From the NCBI RefSeq assembly GCF_014655715.1, contig NZ_BNBM01000003.1, positions 593,585 to 657,584 on the forward strand: a DNA stretch of 64,000 nucleotides. The letters run 5' to 3'. Below, piece by piece: positions 23,753-31,671 of the stretch. The notes beneath the pieces are model-generated. The model saw only the letters and a program-made list of their open reading frames with translations. It had not been told where the DNA came from and searched no databases. The DNA is from Streptomyces lanatus. GTDB taxonomy: Bacteria > Actinomycetota > Actinomycetes > Streptomycetales > Streptomycetaceae. Both the position numbers and the translations under genes were made by a program. The number at the start of each line of letters is the position of its first letter. Position 1 is the first letter of the stretch.

Positions 23753-25494
23753 ACGTCACCTCTCGAAACCACGGCATCCTCGGAGCCGGTCGTCCGCGTC
23801 GAGTCGGCCGGGCCGGCTCCCCTCTCAGGCGGGGCGCCCTCCCGGAGAGCGGCGTCTCCATGTCGCTCACCCGCCCGCAAGCCGCCACCCCCCTCCACCA
23901 ACGGCAACCGCACCTCGAACACAGCCCCACCCCCCTCGGCCTCCGCCACCGACAACACCCCGTGATGCCGGATCGCGGCCTGTCGCACCAGCGCCAGTCC
24001 CAGCCCTCGACCCCCCGGCCCGGCCGGTTTCGTGGAGAAGCCGCGCTGGAACACCGTCTCGGCGAGCGAGGGGTCCACCCCGGCTCCCGTGTCCGACACT
24101 TGCAGGACCAGCTCACCGCCCTCGGCATACGCCGTAACCGTCACCCGAGCCCCCACACTCCCCTGCGCCGCATCCACCGCGTTGTCGATCAAGTTCCCCA
24201 GTATCGTCACCAGGTCCCGCGGCGGCAGAGTGTCCGGCAGCAGCCCGTCGTCGAGCCGGCTGTCCTCCGACACCACCAGCTCCACGCCCCGCTCATTGGC
24301 CTGTGCCGTCTTGCCCAGCAGCAGCGCGGCCAGCACCGGCTCGCTCACCGCCGCCACCACCTGATCGGTCAACGCCTGCGCCAGCTCCAGCTCGGCGGTC
24401 GCGAACTCCACCGCCTCCTCCGCGCGTCCCAGCTCGATCAGCGAGACGACCGTATGCAGGCGATTCGCGGCCTCGTGCGCCTGCGACCGCAGCGCCTGTG
24501 TGAAGCCCCGCTCGGAGTCCAACTCGCCCATCAACGACTGGAGTTCGGTCACATCCCGCAGCGTCACCACGACCCCCCGCCGCTCCCCGCCCGACACCGG
24601 CGACGTATTCACCACCAGCACCCGCTCATCCGTCAGATGCACCTCGTCCACCCGAGGCTCGGAGGCCAGCAGCGCCCCGGTCAGCGGAGCCGGAAGCCCG
24701 AGTTCCGCCACCGAGCGGCCCACCACATCGCCGTCCACGCCCAGCAGCTCCCGCCCGCCGTCATTGATCAGGGCCACCCGGAACTGCCCGTCCAGCATCA
24801 GCAGCCCCTCACGCACCGCGTGCAACGCGGCCTGGTGGTAATCGTGCATATGGCTCAGCTCGGCCGCGTTCATGCCATGGGTGTGCCGGCGCAGGCGCGC
24901 GTTGATGACGTACGTACCGATCGCGCCCAGCGCGAGCGCACCCGCCGCCACCCCGATCAACGCCGTCAGCTGGTCCTGCACCCGCTTGCTGATGGCCTCC
25001 ACCCGGATGCCCGCGCTGACCAGGCCGACGATGTGCGAGGGGTCCGTGCCGCCGTCGTAGATCGGGACGACCGCGCGGACGGACGGGCCGAGCGTGCCGG
25101 TGTAGGTCTCGGTGAAGGGTTCTCCGCGCAGGGCGCGCGCCGTGTGGCCGCGGAAGTGCTGGCCGATCTGCTCGGGGTCGGGGTGCGTCCAGCGGATGCC
25201 CTGGGGGTTCATGATCGTGACGAAGTCGACCTCGGCGTCGCGCTGGACCCGGAGCGCGTACGGCTGGAGCTCGGCCGTCGGGTCGGCGGTGCGGATCGCC
25301 TCCCGTACGGACGGGGCGTCGGCGATCGCCTGGGCCACGGCCTTGGCCTGGCGCCCGGCGGCCTCCTCGGCCTGGCCGCGGTCGCTGACGTAGCTGAACA
25401 CCGCGTACCCGGCGACGAGCACCGCTATCAGGACGGCCTGCATCGCGAAGAGCTGGCCGGCCAGGCTGCGGGGTCTCGGGACGGGGATGCGCAT
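23749..25494 (-). CDS. CitA/DcuS-family sensor histidine kinase
   Basis: The 581-residue membrane kinase has one helix at about 15-35, an extracytoplasmic PAS-like ligand domain (about 38-172), a second helix at about 176-197, a cytoplasmic PAS domain (about 220-315) and a catalytic core. The H-box LRSQAHEAANRLHT puts the phosphorylated His at 340 and is the form found in citrate and C4-dicarboxylate sensors. NLIDNAVDAA and DTGAGV are the ATP-binding N and G boxes. A longer open frame reaches 25767, but the ATG at 25494 is chosen because coding character and domain structure start there and GGAGG lies 12 bases upstream. The divergent gene is a dicarboxylate symporter, supporting an organic-acid signal. 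Confidence 0.92.
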   Translation of the reverse strand: MRIPVPRPRSLAGQLFAMQAVLIAVLVAGYAVFSYVSDRGQAEEAAGRQAKAVAQAIADAPSVREAIRTADPTAELQPYALRVQRDAEVDFVTIMNPQGIRWTHPDPEQIGQHFRGHTARALRGEPFTETYTGTLGPSVRAVVPIYDGGTDPSHIVGLVSAGIRVEAISKRVQDQLTALIGVAAGALALGAIGTYVINARLRRHTHGMNAAELSHMHDYHQAALHAVREGLLMLDGQFRVALINDGGRELLGVDGDVVGRSVAELGLPAPLTGALLASEPRVDEVHLTDERVLVVNTSPVSGGERRGVVVTLRDVTELQSLMGELDSERGFTQALRSQAHEAANRLHTVVSLIELGRAEEAVEFATAELELAQALTDQVVAAVSEPVLAALLLGKTAQANERGVELVVSEDSRLDDGLLPDTLPPRDLVTILGNLIDNAVDAAQGSVGARVTVTAYAEGGELVLQVSDTGAGVDPSLAETVFQRGFSTKPAGPGGRGLGLALVRQAAIRHHGVLSVAEAEGGGAVFEVRLPLVEGGGGLRAGERHGDAALREGAPPERGAGPADSTRTTGSEDAVVSRGDV

Positions 25495-25705
25495 GTCGCC
25501 AGTCTGCCTCCACGGCTGATTGTGAACTAAATGAACGGAAGGGTGACCGCCCTCACACGGCGGGAGATAGTCACCGCATCGCTGAGTAGTACGACCCGTC
25601 CGCGACCCCCGTCCCCCCGGGGCCCGCAAGGCGACAGCGAACCCCCCACCCCGGACGTGAGCCGCACGCCGGTGACAACCGACGAAGACGTCAAGGAGGG
25701 CAGCC
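25495..25705. promoter_or_regulatory. Divergent control region between the sensor kinase and the dicarboxylate carrier
   Basis: This 211-base gap must contain promoters for both directions. Its kinase-proximal part is the most AT-rich stretch nearby (GATTGTGAACTAAATGAA around 25518-25535). AAGGAGG at 25693-25699 is the ribosome binding site for the carrier's GTG. I see no unambiguous -35/-10 pair, but this is where the CitB-type regulator would be expected to bind. Confidence 0.45.
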
Positions 25706-27103
25706 GTGGCCGCCGCCAGTTCCCCGAATACGGCACCTGCCGCACCCGTGGCCAAACGGGACCGCACCCACTACCTCTACATCGCGGTGATCATCGCGGT
25801 GGCTCTCGGTATCACCGTGGGTCTGGCCGCACCCGACTTCGCGGTCGAGCTGAAGCCCATCGGTACGGGCTTCGTGAACCTGATCAAGATGATGATCTCG
25901 CCGATCATCTTCTGCACGATCGTGCTCGGTATCGGTTCGGTACGGAAGGCTGCCAAGGTCGGTGCCGTCGGCGGTATCGCGCTGGGCTACTTCCTCGTGA
26001 TGTCGCTGGTCGCCCTCGCCATCGGCCTCGTCGTCGGCAACATCCTGGAGCCGGGCACCGGCCTCGCCGTCACCGACGCCGTCAAGGACGCCGGTCACGC
26101 GCAGGTCGACGCCGAGGCCAAGGACACCACCGAGTTCCTGCTCGGCATCATCCCGACCACGATCGTCTCCGCGTTCACCTCGGAATCGGTGCTGCAGACC
26201 CTGCTCATCGCGCTGCTCGCCGGGTTCGCGCTCCAGGCCATGGGCTCGACCGGGGAGCCGATCCTGCGGGGTGTGCAGCACATCCAGCGGCTCGTCTTCC
26301 GCATCCTCGCCATGGTGATGTGGGCCGCGCCGATCGGTGCCTTCGGCGCCATCGCCGCCGTCACCGGTTCCGCCGGTCTCGACGCGCTGAAGAGCCTCGC
26401 CGTACTGATGCTCGGCTTCTACGTCACCTGCTTCCTCTTCGTCTTCATCGTGCTCGGCACGCTGCTGCGGGTCATCGCCGGCCTGAACATCCTCACGTTC
26501 TTCAAGTACCTGGGCCGTGAGTTCCTGCTGATCCTGTCGACCTCCTCCTCCGAGTCGGCGCTGCCCCGCCTCATCGCGAAGATGGAGCACCTCGGCGTCA
26601 GCAAGCCGGTGGTCGGCATCACCGTCCCGACCGGCTACTCCTTCAACCTCGACGGCACCATGATCTACATGACCATGGCGTCCTTGTTCATCGCCGACGC
26701 CATGGGTACGCCGATGTCGATCGGCGAGCAGATCCCGCTGCTGCTGTTCCTGCTGGTCGCTTCCAAGGGCGCCGCCGGTGTCACCGGCGCGGGTCTGGCC
26801 ACGCTGGCCGGTGGCCTCCAGTCCCACAAGCCCGCCCTGGTGGACGGCATCGGCCTCATCGTCGGCATCGACCGCTTCATGAGCGAGGCCCGCGCCCTGA
26901 CGAACTTCGCGGGCAACGCCGTCGCCACGGTGCTGATCGGTACCTGGACGAAGGAGATCGACCGCGAGCGGGTCGACCAGGTGCTCGCCGGTGAGATTCC
27001 GTTCGACGAGAAGACCCTGCTGGACGACGACGGTCACGGTGGTGGCGGCGAGTCGGCCGAGGTGCCCGAGCAGGGTGGCGAGAAGGAGCTGGCCAAGGCG
27101 TAG
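25706..27103 (+). CDS. dctA: C4-dicarboxylate/proton (sodium) symporter, DctA type
   Basis: A 465-residue member of the DAACS family that imports succinate, fumarate and malate. Eight transmembrane helices and two re-entrant loops are expected. The signature loop LSTSSSESALPRLI and the downstream PTGYSFNLDGTMIYM, which form the cation and substrate sites, are intact. The GTG start follows AAGGAGG by 6 bases. The divergent CitAB-like pair probably controls it. Two hairpins follow the gene. Confidence 0.92.
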   Translation: MAAASSPNTAPAAPVAKRDRTHYLYIAVIIAVALGITVGLAAPDFAVELKPIGTGFVNLIKMMISPIIFCTIVLGIGSVRKAAKVGAVGGIALGYFLVMSLVALAIGLVVGNILEPGTGLAVTDAVKDAGHAQVDAEAKDTTEFLLGIIPTTIVSAFTSESVLQTLLIALLAGFALQAMGSTGEPILRGVQHIQRLVFRILAMVMWAAPIGAFGAIAAVTGSAGLDALKSLAVLMLGFYVTCFLFVFIVLGTLLRVIAGLNILTFFKYLGREFLLILSTSSSESALPRLIAKMEHLGVSKPVVGITVPTGYSFNLDGTMIYMTMASLFIADAMGTPMSIGEQIPLLLFLLVASKGAAGVTGAGLATLAGGLQSHKPALVDGIGLIVGIDRFMSEARALTNFAGNAVATVLIGTWTKEIDRERVDQVLAGEIPFDEKTLLDDDGHGGGGESAEVPEQGGEKELAKA

Positions 27104-27124
27104 TCGCTCCCCGCGCCGCCCTCA

Positions 27125-27187
27125 GGGGCCTTCGGCCCCCCTCACTCCGGATGCCCGGCCCCGCCTGAACCGGGGCCGGGCATCCGG
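27125..27187 (+). terminator. Double hairpin terminator after dctA
   Basis: A small GGGGCC-TTC-GGCCCC hairpin (27125-27139) is followed by a perfect 16-base inverted repeat with arms 27147-27162 and 27172-27187 and a 9-base loop. The second is the main terminator and can also serve the convergent MarR gene, whose stop is 79 bases away. Confidence 0.85.
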
Positions 27188-27265
27188 CCACATACGCCGG
27201 GCGGCTGAGTTGCTCCCCCGTCACTCAGCCGCCCGGTCACCCGCTTGACGGTGTTTCCGCAGCGG

Positions 27266-27706
27266 CTACGCCCACGGATCCGTGATCTCCCGCAGCAGCG
27301 TCAGCGCCTCCCGCAGCTGCTTCGTCCGCCGCTTCCCGAGGTGCTCCTCCCATTCCTGCTCCACCTCGGCGACCACAAGGTCCGCCGTCTCCTTGGCCGC
27401 CCGGGCCTTGTCCGCCAGGCACACCAGGCGGGCCCGTCTGTCCGTGGGGTCCGGTACCCGGCGTACATAGCCCGCCTTCTCCAGCTGGTCGACCAGGAAG
27501 CCGGCCGTCTGCTTGGTGACCTGGGCCTGTTCGGCCAGTTCGGTCAGGCGGGTGCCGTCGGGGCCGATGCGCTGCATGACGCGGGCCTGGGCGGGCGTGA
27601 AGTCGTCGAAGCCGGACTCGGCGAGGGCCGCGAAGACGCGGTTCTCCAGGGCCCGGTACGGGAGGAACAGGAGCACGCCCGTGTTGAGCTCGCTCTCCGC
27701 CACCAT
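27266..27706 (-). CDS. MarR-family transcriptional regulator
   Basis: The 146-residue winged-helix protein has the typical MarR layout: a dimer helix, the DNA-reading segment RLTELAEQAQVTKQTAGFLVDQLEKAGYV, and the wing VPDPTDRRARLVCL with the conserved DxRxR. GAGGAGG lies 7 bases before the ATG. It is divergent from the maleylpyruvate-isomerase-like gene, with a perfect dyad in the shared region, so autoregulation and control of that neighbour are likely. Confidence 0.9.
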   Translation of the reverse strand: MVAESELNTGVLLFLPYRALENRVFAALAESGFDDFTPAQARVMQRIGPDGTRLTELAEQAQVTKQTAGFLVDQLEKAGYVRRVPDPTDRRARLVCLADKARAAKETADLVVAEVEQEWEEHLGKRRTKQLREALTLLREITDPWA

Positions 27707-27727
27707 GTCCGGGCCTCCTCAAACGCA

Positions 27728-27763
27728 TTGACTTTGGTCAGAGTCACTGACTAGTTTAGTCAG
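27728..27763 (+). promoter_or_regulatory. Promoter with MarR-type operator in the divergent region
   Basis: TTGACT at 27728-27733 and TAGTTT at 27752-27757 are 18 bases apart and read toward the gene at 27785. A perfect inverted repeat CTGACTA-GTT-TAGTCAG (27747-27763) covers the -10 box. The size and position suit a MarR dimer that represses this promoter and probably its own. Confidence 0.6.
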
Positions 27764-27784
27764 AGAAGCTTACCACTTGAGTGG

Positions 27785-28426
27785 GTGATTCCCGTGGGTG
27801 TCGTGCTGGACGTGGACGAGCGCTGGCGGATCGTGGACCGGGAGCGGGCCGGCCTGGCCGACCTCCTGGACGGGCTGAGCCCCGATGAGTGGGAGACACC
27901 CACGCGGTGCGGCGACTGGCGGGTCCGGGACGTGGCCGCGCATCTGACCATGGCGGCGCGCTTCAGCTACCGGGACGGTCTGCGGGAGATGGTCCGCGCC
28001 CGCGGCGACTGGAACCGGATGATCCATGACTCGGCGGTCCGCGAGGCTCAGTTGCCCGTCGCCGAGATCGTCGCCAACCTCCGCTCGACCATCGGCTCCC
28101 GCAGCCTCGCGCCCACCACCACGCCCCGCGAACCCCTCATCGACATCCTCGTCCACGGTCAGGACATCGCCCTCGCCCTCGGCCGCGTACGCCCCATGCC
28201 CCCGCAGGCCGCCCGCGACGCCGCCGACCGTGTCTGGACCATGCGGATCCCGCCCCGCCCCTGGCCGCTTCCGCACGCCCGGCTGGTCGCCACCGACATC
28301 GAGTGGACGCGTGGTGAGGGCGACGAGGTGCGCGGACCGATCGCCGGGCTGCTCCTGCAGCTCACGGGGCGTCCGGAGGCGGCCCAGGAGTGGTTCGACC
28401 GCACCGCCGCCGCGCCGGGGGAGTGA
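27785..28426 (+). CDS. Maleylpyruvate isomerase/DinB-fold, mycothiol-dependent-enzyme-family protein
   Basis: A 213-residue protein of the four-helix DinB/MDMPI group common in mycothiol-producing actinobacteria. GDWRVRDVAAHLTMAARF carries the first metal-type His, and LIDILVHGQDIALALGR the second His region, as in mycothiol S-transferases. Substrate is unknown; the pairing with a MarR repressor suggests detoxification of an electrophile. The start is the GTG at 27785 (another GTG follows at 27794); no clear ribosome binding site is present and the predicted leader is only about 20 bases. Confidence 0.8.
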   Translation: MIPVGVVLDVDERWRIVDRERAGLADLLDGLSPDEWETPTRCGDWRVRDVAAHLTMAARFSYRDGLREMVRARGDWNRMIHDSAVREAQLPVAEIVANLRSTIGSRSLAPTTTPREPLIDILVHGQDIALALGRVRPMPPQAARDAADRVWTMRIPPRPWPLPHARLVATDIEWTRGEGDEVRGPIAGLLLQLTGRPEAAQEWFDRTAAAPGE

Positions 28427-28474
28427 AGGGGCGGGCTTCCTGACCGCTCTCCGGAGCGGGCCGCCCCGCGGCCA

Positions 28475-28505
28475 TTGCCCTGACGTCGGCGTCAAGGATT
28501 ACGTT
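28475..28505 (+). promoter_or_regulatory. MerR-type promoter with 19-base spacer, leaderless
   Basis: TTGCCC (28475-28480) and TACGTT (28500-28505) are separated by 19 bases, the overlong spacing characteristic of promoters activated by MerR proteins. The spacer holds the dyad TGACG-TCGG-CGTCA (28481-28494). The -10 box ends 7 bases before the ATG at 28513, so the message probably starts at the initiation codon. Confidence 0.65.
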
Positions 28506-28512
28506 CGTACCC

Positions 28513-28902
28513 ATGCGAATCGGCGAGCTGGCCACGCGGGCCGGGACCACGACGCGCACCTTGCGCTACTACGAGTCGCGGGGGCTGCTGCCCGCGCGGC
28601 GCGGCGGCAACGGCTATCGGACGTACGACGAGAACGACCTGAAGCTGCTGCGGCAGATCAGGACGTTGCAGGACTTCGGGTTCGACCTGGAGGAGACCCG
28701 GCCCTTCGTGGAGTGTCTGCGGGCCGGGCACCCGGAGGGCGACTCGTGTCCCGCCTCGCTCGCGGTCTACCGGCGCAAGCTGGATGAACTCGACGCGCTG
28801 ATCGCCGAGTTGCGGGCGGTGCGGGCGCAGATCGGGGTGCGGCTGGCGGCGCTGGGCGAAGGGGAACCACCGTTGTGCGAACTGGGAGGGCGGGAATTGT
28901 GA
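28513..28902 (+). CDS. MerR-family transcriptional regulator
   Basis: The 129-residue protein has the MerR DNA-binding head MRIGELATRAGTTTRTLRYYE with the RYYE motif and the wing GNGYRTYDENDL, followed by a dimer coiled coil (about 84-112). Cys68, Cys79 and Cys122 are candidates for thiol or metal sensing. Its own promoter has the distorted 19-base MerR spacing with a dyad, so it is likely autoregulated. The stop overlaps the GTG of the thioredoxin gene as GTGA, making the redox protein its direct co-product. Confidence 0.9.
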   Translation: MRIGELATRAGTTTRTLRYYESRGLLPARRGGNGYRTYDENDLKLLRQIRTLQDFGFDLEETRPFVECLRAGHPEGDSCPASLAVYRRKLDELDALIAELRAVRAQIGVRLAALGEGEPPLCELGGREL

Positions 28903-29231
28903 TCAGGGCGGCGGGTGTGGCCGAGGTGACGGACGGCGACTTCGAGGCGGAGGTGATCGGGGCGGAGCTGCCGGTGCTGGTGGAGTTCACCGCCGACTGG
29001 TGTCCGCCGTGCCGGCAGATGGGGCCGGTGCTGACCGCGCTGGCCGCGGAGGAGGGTGAGCGGCTGAAGGTGGTGCAGCTGGACGTGGACACCAACCCGC
29101 TGACCACGAACGCCTACAAGGTGCTCTCCATGCCGACCTTCATGGTGTTCCGCGGTGGTGAGCCGGTGAAGTCGATGGTGGGGGCGCGGGCGAAGCGGCG
29201 GTTGCTGGAGGAGCTGTCCGACGTGCTCTGA
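28899..29231 (+). CDS. Thioredoxin with WCPPC active site
   Basis: A 110-residue cytoplasmic thioredoxin. VLVEFTADWCPPCRQMGPVL holds the redox pair; the usual WCGPC is replaced by WCPPC, which is expected to change the redox potential or partner choice. The cis-Pro region SMPTFMVFRGGE is intact. I take the GTG at 28899, which overlaps the MerR stop and has GGAGG 10 bases upstream; an upstream in-frame start would lie inside the MerR gene. The gene is coupled to a Cys-containing MerR regulator and ends in a strong terminator. Confidence 0.92.
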   Translation: MIRAAGVAEVTDGDFEAEVIGAELPVLVEFTADWCPPCRQMGPVLTALAAEEGERLKVVQLDVDTNPLTTNAYKVLSMPTFMVFRGGEPVKSMVGARAKRRLLEELSDVL

Positions 29232-29245
29232 TCCTGAACGGATAC

Positions 29246-29285
29246 AAAGAAATCCCCCGAGCAATTGCGCTCGGGGGATTTCTTT
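29246..29285 (+). terminator. Terminator after the thioredoxin gene
   Basis: A perfect 17-base inverted repeat (arms 29246-29262 and 29269-29285, starting AAAGAAATCCCCC) has a 6-base loop. The distal arm ends in TTTCTTT, giving a classical intrinsic terminator for the MerR-thioredoxin operon. Confidence 0.9.
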
Positions 29286-29363
29286 GCGTATATTCAATGG
29301 TTCGCGACTTCGCGTGAATTCGGTCGCGGTAAAGTCCAGTGAGCACAGTATATCCGGGCGGGA

Positions 29364-31610
29364 GTGGAATTGTCAAACACCGAATTTCAAGACGGTGAAA
29401 TGCGGCGCGAGCAGGAATTCATCGACGACCTGTACGCACGCGTGGACGCGCTGCGCGGTGACACCGAGTCCTCCGTCACGGACGCGCTCGCCCAGGGCAA
29501 CACGCCCATGCAGGCCCGCCTCGAACGGGACATCCTCGTCGCCGAGCGTTCGGGGCTGCTCGCCGCGCTGAACGCCGTGGACGGCTCGCTGTGCTTCGGC
29601 CGGATCGATCTCTCCTCCGGTGTCACCCACCACATCGGCCGGATCGGTCTGCGCACCGACGACGCCGAGCACACCCCGATCCTCGTCGACTGGCGGGCCG
29701 ATGTCGCCCGCCCCTTCTATCTGGCCACCGGGCACACCCCGATGGGGCTCAGGCGCCGGCGGCACATCACCACCGACGGCCGTACCGTCACCGACCTGCA
29801 CGACGAGATCCTCGACCTGGGCGACGAGGAGCGCACGGGCCACGAGGACCCGACCGGGGACGCGGTCCTCCTCGCCGCCCTCAACTCCGCGCGCACCGGC
29901 CGGATGAACGACATCGTGCAGACCATCCAGGCCGAGCAGGACGAGATCATCCGCGCACCGCACCGCGGGGTCCTGGTCGTGGAGGGCGGCCCGGGCACCG
30001 GCAAGACGGCCGTCGCCCTGCACCGCGCCGCGTACCTCCTCTACGAACACCGCGAACTCCTCGCCAAACGCGCGGTCCTGATCGTCGGCCCCAACCCCGC
30101 CTTCCTCGGCTACATCGGCGAGGTCCTGCCCGCGCTCGGCGAGACGGGCGTGCTGCTGGCGACGATCGGCGAGCTGTTCCCCGGAGTGCGGGCGACGGCG
30201 ACCGACAGCCGCGCCGCGGCCGCGGTGAAGGGCCGCGCCGACATGGCGGACGTGCTCGCCGAGGTCGTACGGGACTGGCAGGCGCTGCCCGACCCGGTGA
30301 TCGCGATCGAGCACGACCGTGAGGTCCTGATGCTCGACGACGACCTGGTGCGGGTCGCCCGCGAACGCACCCGGGACGCCAAGCTCCCGCACAACGTGGC
30401 GCGGGAGCATTTCGAGGGGCACATCCTCAACACGCTCACCGAGCTGTACGCCGAGCGCGTCGGCACCGATCCGTACGACGGCAGCAGCCTCCTCGACCCG
30501 AGCGACATCACCCAGATCCGCGACGAGATCGCCGAGAACCCCGAGGTGTGGGCGGCCATCGACCAGCTGTGGCCGAGGCTGACCCCGCAGCGCCTGCTCG
30601 CCGACTTCCTCGCCGATCCCCTCGGTCACCTCCCCGAGGAGGACGCGGCCGCGATCCGCCGGCCCGTCACGCGTGCGTGGACGATCGCGGACGTGCCGCT
30701 GCTGGACGAGGCGGCCGAACTGCTCGGCGAGGACGACCGGGTGAAGCGGGCGCTGGCCGAGCGGGAGCGGGAGACGCAGGTCGCCTACGCACAGGGCGTG
30801 CTGGACGTCTCGTACGCCTCGCGTACCTATGAGTTCGAGGACAAGGACGAGGAGGACTCCGAGGTCCTCTCCGCGCACGACATCATCGACGCCGAGCGGT
30901 TCGCCGAACGCCAGGAGGAGGACGACCACCGCAGCGCCGCGGAGCGCGCGGCGGCCGACCGGACCTGGGCGTTCGGGCACATCATCGTCGACGAGGCGCA
31001 GGAGTTGTCGCCGATGGCCTGGCGGCTGCTGATGCGGCGCAGCCCGACCCGCTCGATGACGCTGGTCGGCGACCCGGCCCAGACGGCGGAGGCGGCGGGC
31101 GTCGGCTCCTGGCGCGGCATCCTGGAGCCCTACGTCGAGGACCGCTGGGAGCACACCCGCCTCGGCGTCAACTACCGCACCCCGGCCGAGATCATGGAGC
31201 TGGCGGCAGCGGTCGTACGGGCCGAGAACCCGGACTTCGAACCCCCGAGTTCCGTACGGTCCACAGGTGTACGTCCCTGGGTGCGCGCCACCGACGACCT
31301 GCCCGGCGCCGTCGCCAAGGCGGTCGGGGAACTCACCCCCGCCGAGGGCCGCCTCGCGGTCATCGCACCACGCCATCTGCACCGCAGGCTGGCCGCCCGA
31401 CTGGACGGGGTGACGGCAGGCACCGAGCCCGACCTGACCCGCAGCGTCGTACTGCTCGACCCCCGTCAGTCCAAGGGCCTGGAGTTCGACTCGGTGCTCG
31501 TGGTGGAGCCGGGTCTGTACGGCACCAGCGACCTGTACGTGGCACTGACCCGGGCGACGCAGCGGTTGGGGGTGCTGCACACGGGCCGGCTGCCGCAGGC
31601 GCTGGCGTGA
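29364..31610 (+). CDS. helD: HelD-family RNA polymerase-associated SF1 helicase-like ATPase
   Basis: The 748-residue protein has an N-terminal coiled-coil arm (REQEFIDDLYARVDAL) that in HelD inserts into the RNA polymerase secondary channel. Walker A is GGPGTGKTAV with Lys214, Walker B IIVDEAQELSPMAWRLL, and SF1 motifs VGDPAQT, GVNYRTPAEI and VALTRATQRL follow. HelD proteins release RNA polymerase from stalled or inactive complexes; the actinobacterial HelR branch also displaces rifamycins. No rifamycin-associated inverted repeat was found in the 78-base upstream gap, so resistance is not claimed. A TTG at 29370 with GGAG 5 bases upstream is a good alternative to the GTG at 29364. In S. coelicolor a similar gene precedes glgB. 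Confidence 0.85.
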   Translation: MELSNTEFQDGEMRREQEFIDDLYARVDALRGDTESSVTDALAQGNTPMQARLERDILVAERSGLLAALNAVDGSLCFGRIDLSSGVTHHIGRIGLRTDDAEHTPILVDWRADVARPFYLATGHTPMGLRRRRHITTDGRTVTDLHDEILDLGDEERTGHEDPTGDAVLLAALNSARTGRMNDIVQTIQAEQDEIIRAPHRGVLVVEGGPGTGKTAVALHRAAYLLYEHRELLAKRAVLIVGPNPAFLGYIGEVLPALGETGVLLATIGELFPGVRATATDSRAAAAVKGRADMADVLAEVVRDWQALPDPVIAIEHDREVLMLDDDLVRVARERTRDAKLPHNVAREHFEGHILNTLTELYAERVGTDPYDGSSLLDPSDITQIRDEIAENPEVWAAIDQLWPRLTPQRLLADFLADPLGHLPEEDAAAIRRPVTRAWTIADVPLLDEAAELLGEDDRVKRALAERERETQVAYAQGVLDVSYASRTYEFEDKDEEDSEVLSAHDIIDAERFAERQEEDDHRSAAERAAADRTWAFGHIIVDEAQELSPMAWRLLMRRSPTRSMTLVGDPAQTAEAAGVGSWRGILEPYVEDRWEHTRLGVNYRTPAEIMELAAAVVRAENPDFEPPSSVRSTGVRPWVRATDDLPGAVAKAVGELTPAEGRLAVIAPRHLHRRLAARLDGVTAGTEPDLTRSVVLLDPRQSKGLEFDSVLVVEPGLYGTSDLYVALTRATQRLGVLHTGRLPQALA

Positions 31611-31619
31611 CGTCGCCGA

Positions 31620-31653
31620 ACGCCGGACGGGCAGGTCTCAGCCCGTCCGGCGT
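31620..31653. terminator. Bidirectional terminator between helD and glgB
   Basis: A perfect 13-base inverted repeat (arms 31620-31632 and 31641-31653, core CGCCGGACGGGC) with an 8-base loop sits midway in the 61-base gap between the two convergent genes and can end transcription from both. Confidence 0.85.
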
Positions 31654-31671
31654 CTGAGGTCGACGAGGAAA

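Noticed and set aside
29286..29363. Rifamycin-associated inverted repeat upstream of the HelD gene
   Set aside because: The GC-rich inverted repeat expected of that element was looked for in the gap and not found, so a rifamycin-resistance role is not assigned.
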